Shown: in pieces, positions 15,426 through 17,083 of the stretch
Layout of the letters: every line of letters begins with the position of its first letter
Numbering within the stretch: position 1 is the stretch's first letter
DNA from: Deltaproteobacteria bacterium RIFOXYA12_FULL_61_11
GTDB taxonomy: Bacteria; Bdellovibrionota_F; JAHFAK01; YA12-FULL-61-11
Assembly: GCA_001799195.1 (NCBI GenBank)
Contig: MGSU01000050.1
Coordinates: 1 to 17,083, forward strand
Direction: 5' to 3'
DNA: 17,083 bases
Program-made: the position numbers and the translations under genes
The notes under the pieces: model-generated
Database searches by the model: none
What the model was told of the DNA's origin: nothing
The model's input: the letters and a program-made list of their open reading frames with translations, nothing else

Positions 15426-16697
15426 TCAGACCTTGGCTAGGGCCTGGGTGAGATCGGTGATCAGGTCGTCGACGTGCTCGACCCCAACCGAGATCCGCAC
15501 GAGGCCGTCGGTGATCCCGGCCTTCTCGCGTTTGTCCTTGGGCACGACCGCGTGGGTCATCGAGGCGGGATGCTGGATGAGGGAATCGACGCAACCGAGC
15601 GAGACGGCCAGGGTGAACAAGCGGACGTTATCCATTAACCGCACGCCGGCGTCATACCCGCCCTTCAGATCGAAGGCGATCATGCCGCCGAAACCGCGCA
15701 TCTGTTCCTTGGCCAGGCGATGATAGGGGAAATGCTCCAGACCGGGATACCTCACCACCGAAACTTTCGGGTGTTTCTCGAGGAAGGTCGCCAGGGTCAT
15801 GGCGTTGCTGCAGTGCCGTTCCATGCGGAGGGCCAAGGTCTTGAGGCCCTGGTTGACCAGCCAGGTATCGAAGGGGCTGGGGCTGTGACCGAGATCTTTG
15901 ATCAGGATGTAGAGTCGGTCTTTGATCCGGTCGTTGTTGGTGGTGACCACGCCGCCGACCACGGTACCGTGCCCGCACAGATATTTGGTGGTGCTGTGGA
16001 AGACCAGATCCGCGCCGAGGGCCAGAGGATTCTGCAAATACGGTGTGGCGAAGGTGTTGTCCACGATCACGCACAGCTCGGGATTGACCCGGTGGGCCAG
16101 TCGCGACACCGCGGTGATGTCGGTGATTTTCATCGTCGGGTTGGCAGGGGTCTCGAACAACAGAGCCCGGGCCTTCGGATAACGGCCGAGGGCGGCCTCG
16201 ACGGCTCCGAGGTCGCTCGTGTCGAGCTCTATCGAGGTGACGCCGTACTGGGGTAACACCTCGCAGCAGAAATGGGTGGTGCAGCCGTAGAGCGCCTCGT
16301 CGATAAGCACGGTGTCCCCGGCTTTGGCGCAGGCCATGATGGCGGCGCTGGCCGCGGCCATCCCCGAGGAGAAGACCAGGGAGGACACCCGGGTCTCAGG
16401 ACTGCGCAATTTCACCTCTCGCCCCTCGATGGCGTTCATCTTGGCCTCGAGCACCTTCACCGTGGGATTGCCCAGGCGGGTGTACATATAGCCTTCTTCC
16501 CTGCCCGAGAACACGTCGGAACCGTGCTTGGCGCTCTTGAAGCTGAAGGTCGAGGTCTGGTAGATGGGCGAGTTGTGGCTGTGCGCGCCGAATTCTCCGA
16601 AATGTTCGCCCGCGTGGATCACCCGCGTGGCGAAGTCGCAATCGAGATAATAATCGTGATTGAGTTGGTCCAACCGGGCTGAGAGTTTATCTTCCAT
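15426..16697 (-). CDS. megL: Methionine gamma-lyase-like PLP enzyme
   Basis: 423-residue fold-type I PLP enzyme of the Cys/Met metabolism family. YTRLGNPTV (72-80) binds the cofactor phosphate of the partner subunit; SSGMAA (110-115), LYGCT (136-140), DNTFATPY (213-220) and the PLP lysine K238 in HSTTKYLCGHG follow. The Cys in LYGCT (C139) matches the active-site Cys of methionine gamma-lyases, where cystathionine beta- and gamma-enzymes usually have Gly. The end, SLIQHPASMTHAVVP and GLVRISVGVE, also resembles known methionine gamma-lyases. It would split methionine into methanethiol, ammonia and 2-oxobutyrate; cystathionine gamma-lyase or synthase activity cannot be excluded. The ATG at 16697 follows GAGGAGG by five bases, which decides the start against a 97-codon open extension. 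It starts 16 bases after the hydrolase gene, so one operon is likely. Confidence 0.92.
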   Translation of the reverse strand: MEDKLSARLDQLNHDYYLDCDFATRVIHAGEHFGEFGAHSHNSPIYQTSTFSFKSAKHGSDVFSGREEGYMYTRLGNPTVKVLEAKMNAIEGREVKLRSPETRVSSLVFSSGMAAASAAIMACAKAGDTVLIDEALYGCTTHFCCEVLPQYGVTSIELDTSDLGAVEAALGRYPKARALLFETPANPTMKITDITAVSRLAHRVNPELCVIVDNTFATPYLQNPLALGADLVFHSTTKYLCGHGTVVGGVVTTNNDRIKDRLYILIKDLGHSPSPFDTWLVNQGLKTLALRMERHCSNAMTLATFLEKHPKVSVVRYPGLEHFPYHRLAKEQMRGFGGMIAFDLKGGYDAGVRLMDNVRLFTLAVSLGCVDSLIQHPASMTHAVVPKDKREKAGITDGLVRISVGVEHVDDLITDLTQALAKV

Positions 16698-16713
16698 GGT
16701 ATCCTCCTCGTGG

Positions 16714-17083
16714 TCACTCCCCCGATCCCATAGCAGAGGCTGGATCAATGTGCAACGTGGGCACCTCCCGGGTCTCACCGAACTCGGGAACGATAAAGGC
16801 CTCGGCAGGAACCCCCGCCCGTTCCCTGGCTCTGGCAAGATGCAACCCGGGTTCCTCGACACCCTCGTCGGTGAGCTGGAAGGTTCCGAAATGGATACCC
16901 ACGCTCCGGGCGGCGCCGAGGAGGAGGTGGGCTTGGACCGCCTCCTTCGGATCGATATGGGCCGCGGCCATGAACCAACGCGGCTCATAGGCCCCGATGG
17001 GCAAGAACGCGAGCCGGATGGGTCCGAACGTGTGGGCGATCAACTCGAAATGCCGGTCGAACCCGGTATCTCCGGCAAAATAC
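16714..17083 (-). CDS. Metallo-beta-lactamase-fold hydrolase (NAPE-PLD/UlaG-like), N-terminus cut by window edge
   Basis: C-terminal 122 residues of a metallo-beta-lactamase-superfamily protein; the frame is open to the window edge. YFAGDTGFDRHF carries the bridging metal Asp of GDT. LPIGAYEPRWFMAAAHIDPKEAV is the signature of the NAPE-phospholipase-D-like/RomA branch, and VGIHFGTFQLTDEG contains the last metal-binding His. The HxHxDH motif that would confirm catalysis lies outside the window. Members hydrolyse phosphodiester or lactone bonds; the bacterial substrate is often unknown. It precedes the methionine gamma-lyase gene by 16 bases, suggesting cotranscription, though no functional link is evident. 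Confidence 0.9.
   Translation of the reverse strand, partial: YFAGDTGFDRHFELIAHTFGPIRLAFLPIGAYEPRWFMAAAHIDPKEAVQAHLLLGAARSVGIHFGTFQLTDEGVEEPGLHLARARERAGVPAEAFIVPEFGETREVPTLHIDPASAMGSGE

Noticed and set aside
16698-16988. 97-codon N-terminal extension of methionine gamma-lyase
   Set aside because: It overlaps the hydrolase gene, is Arg/Pro/Ser-rich and out of family, and GAGGAGG sits exactly before the ATG at 16697.

Overview
The window is high-GC DNA (above 60% by eye) from a Gram-negative bacterium with an outer membrane. Five consecutive genes encode predicted lipoproteins. The mix of lipoproteins with Asp/Pro/Gly-rich linkers, a receiver protein with a degenerate PilZ-like tail, an FGE-fold lipoprotein and a monomeric isocitrate dehydrogenase suggests a myxobacterial or other deltaproteobacterial-type genome. 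That placement is inference; no rRNA or marker gene is present. I see no tRNA, rRNA, CRISPR array, insertion sequence or prophage gene.

Layout. Positions 1-11503 are read almost entirely on the minus strand. In the direction of transcription (right to left) the order is: a GT2 membrane glycosyltransferase (11503-10337); monomeric NADP-isocitrate dehydrogenase (10143-7915); a seven-bladed beta-propeller lipoprotein (7823-6636); a 742-residue lipoprotein overlapping it by 44 bases (6679-4451), closed by a terminator-like hairpin; a second seven-bladed propeller lipoprotein (4245-2944); then, behind a good candidate promoter, an FGE-fold lipoprotein (2837-1977), a FlgO/CsgG-like lipoprotein (1962-1414), a receiver protein with a PilZ-like tail (1358-609) and an M55 D-aminopeptidase cut off by the window edge (588-1).

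The right third (11504-17083) is mixed in strand. A sulfotransferase (plus) diverges from the glycosyltransferase. A translationally coupled pair on minus encodes a one-pass membrane protein and a radical SAM enzyme. A plus-strand protein of unrecognised family, with motifs like a metallohydrolase, diverges from that pair. Last, on minus, a metallo-beta-lactamase-fold hydrolase of the NAPE-PLD/UlaG type (cut by the window edge) sits 16 bases ahead of a methionine gamma-lyase.

How they may work together. The block from 7823 to 1414 looks like an envelope module: three propeller-type lipoproteins probably serve as binding scaffolds, joined by a non-catalytic FGE-fold lipoprotein and a FlgO-like lipoprotein. 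A response regulator and a D-amino-acid peptidase follow closely in the same orientation, which could link the module to cell-wall turnover. That link is inference from proximity only. It is the best candidate here for an undescribed system. IDH, methionine gamma-lyase and the hydrolase are ordinary metabolism. The glycosyltransferase, sulfotransferase and radical SAM pair look like lipid or surface-molecule tailoring, with substrates unknown.
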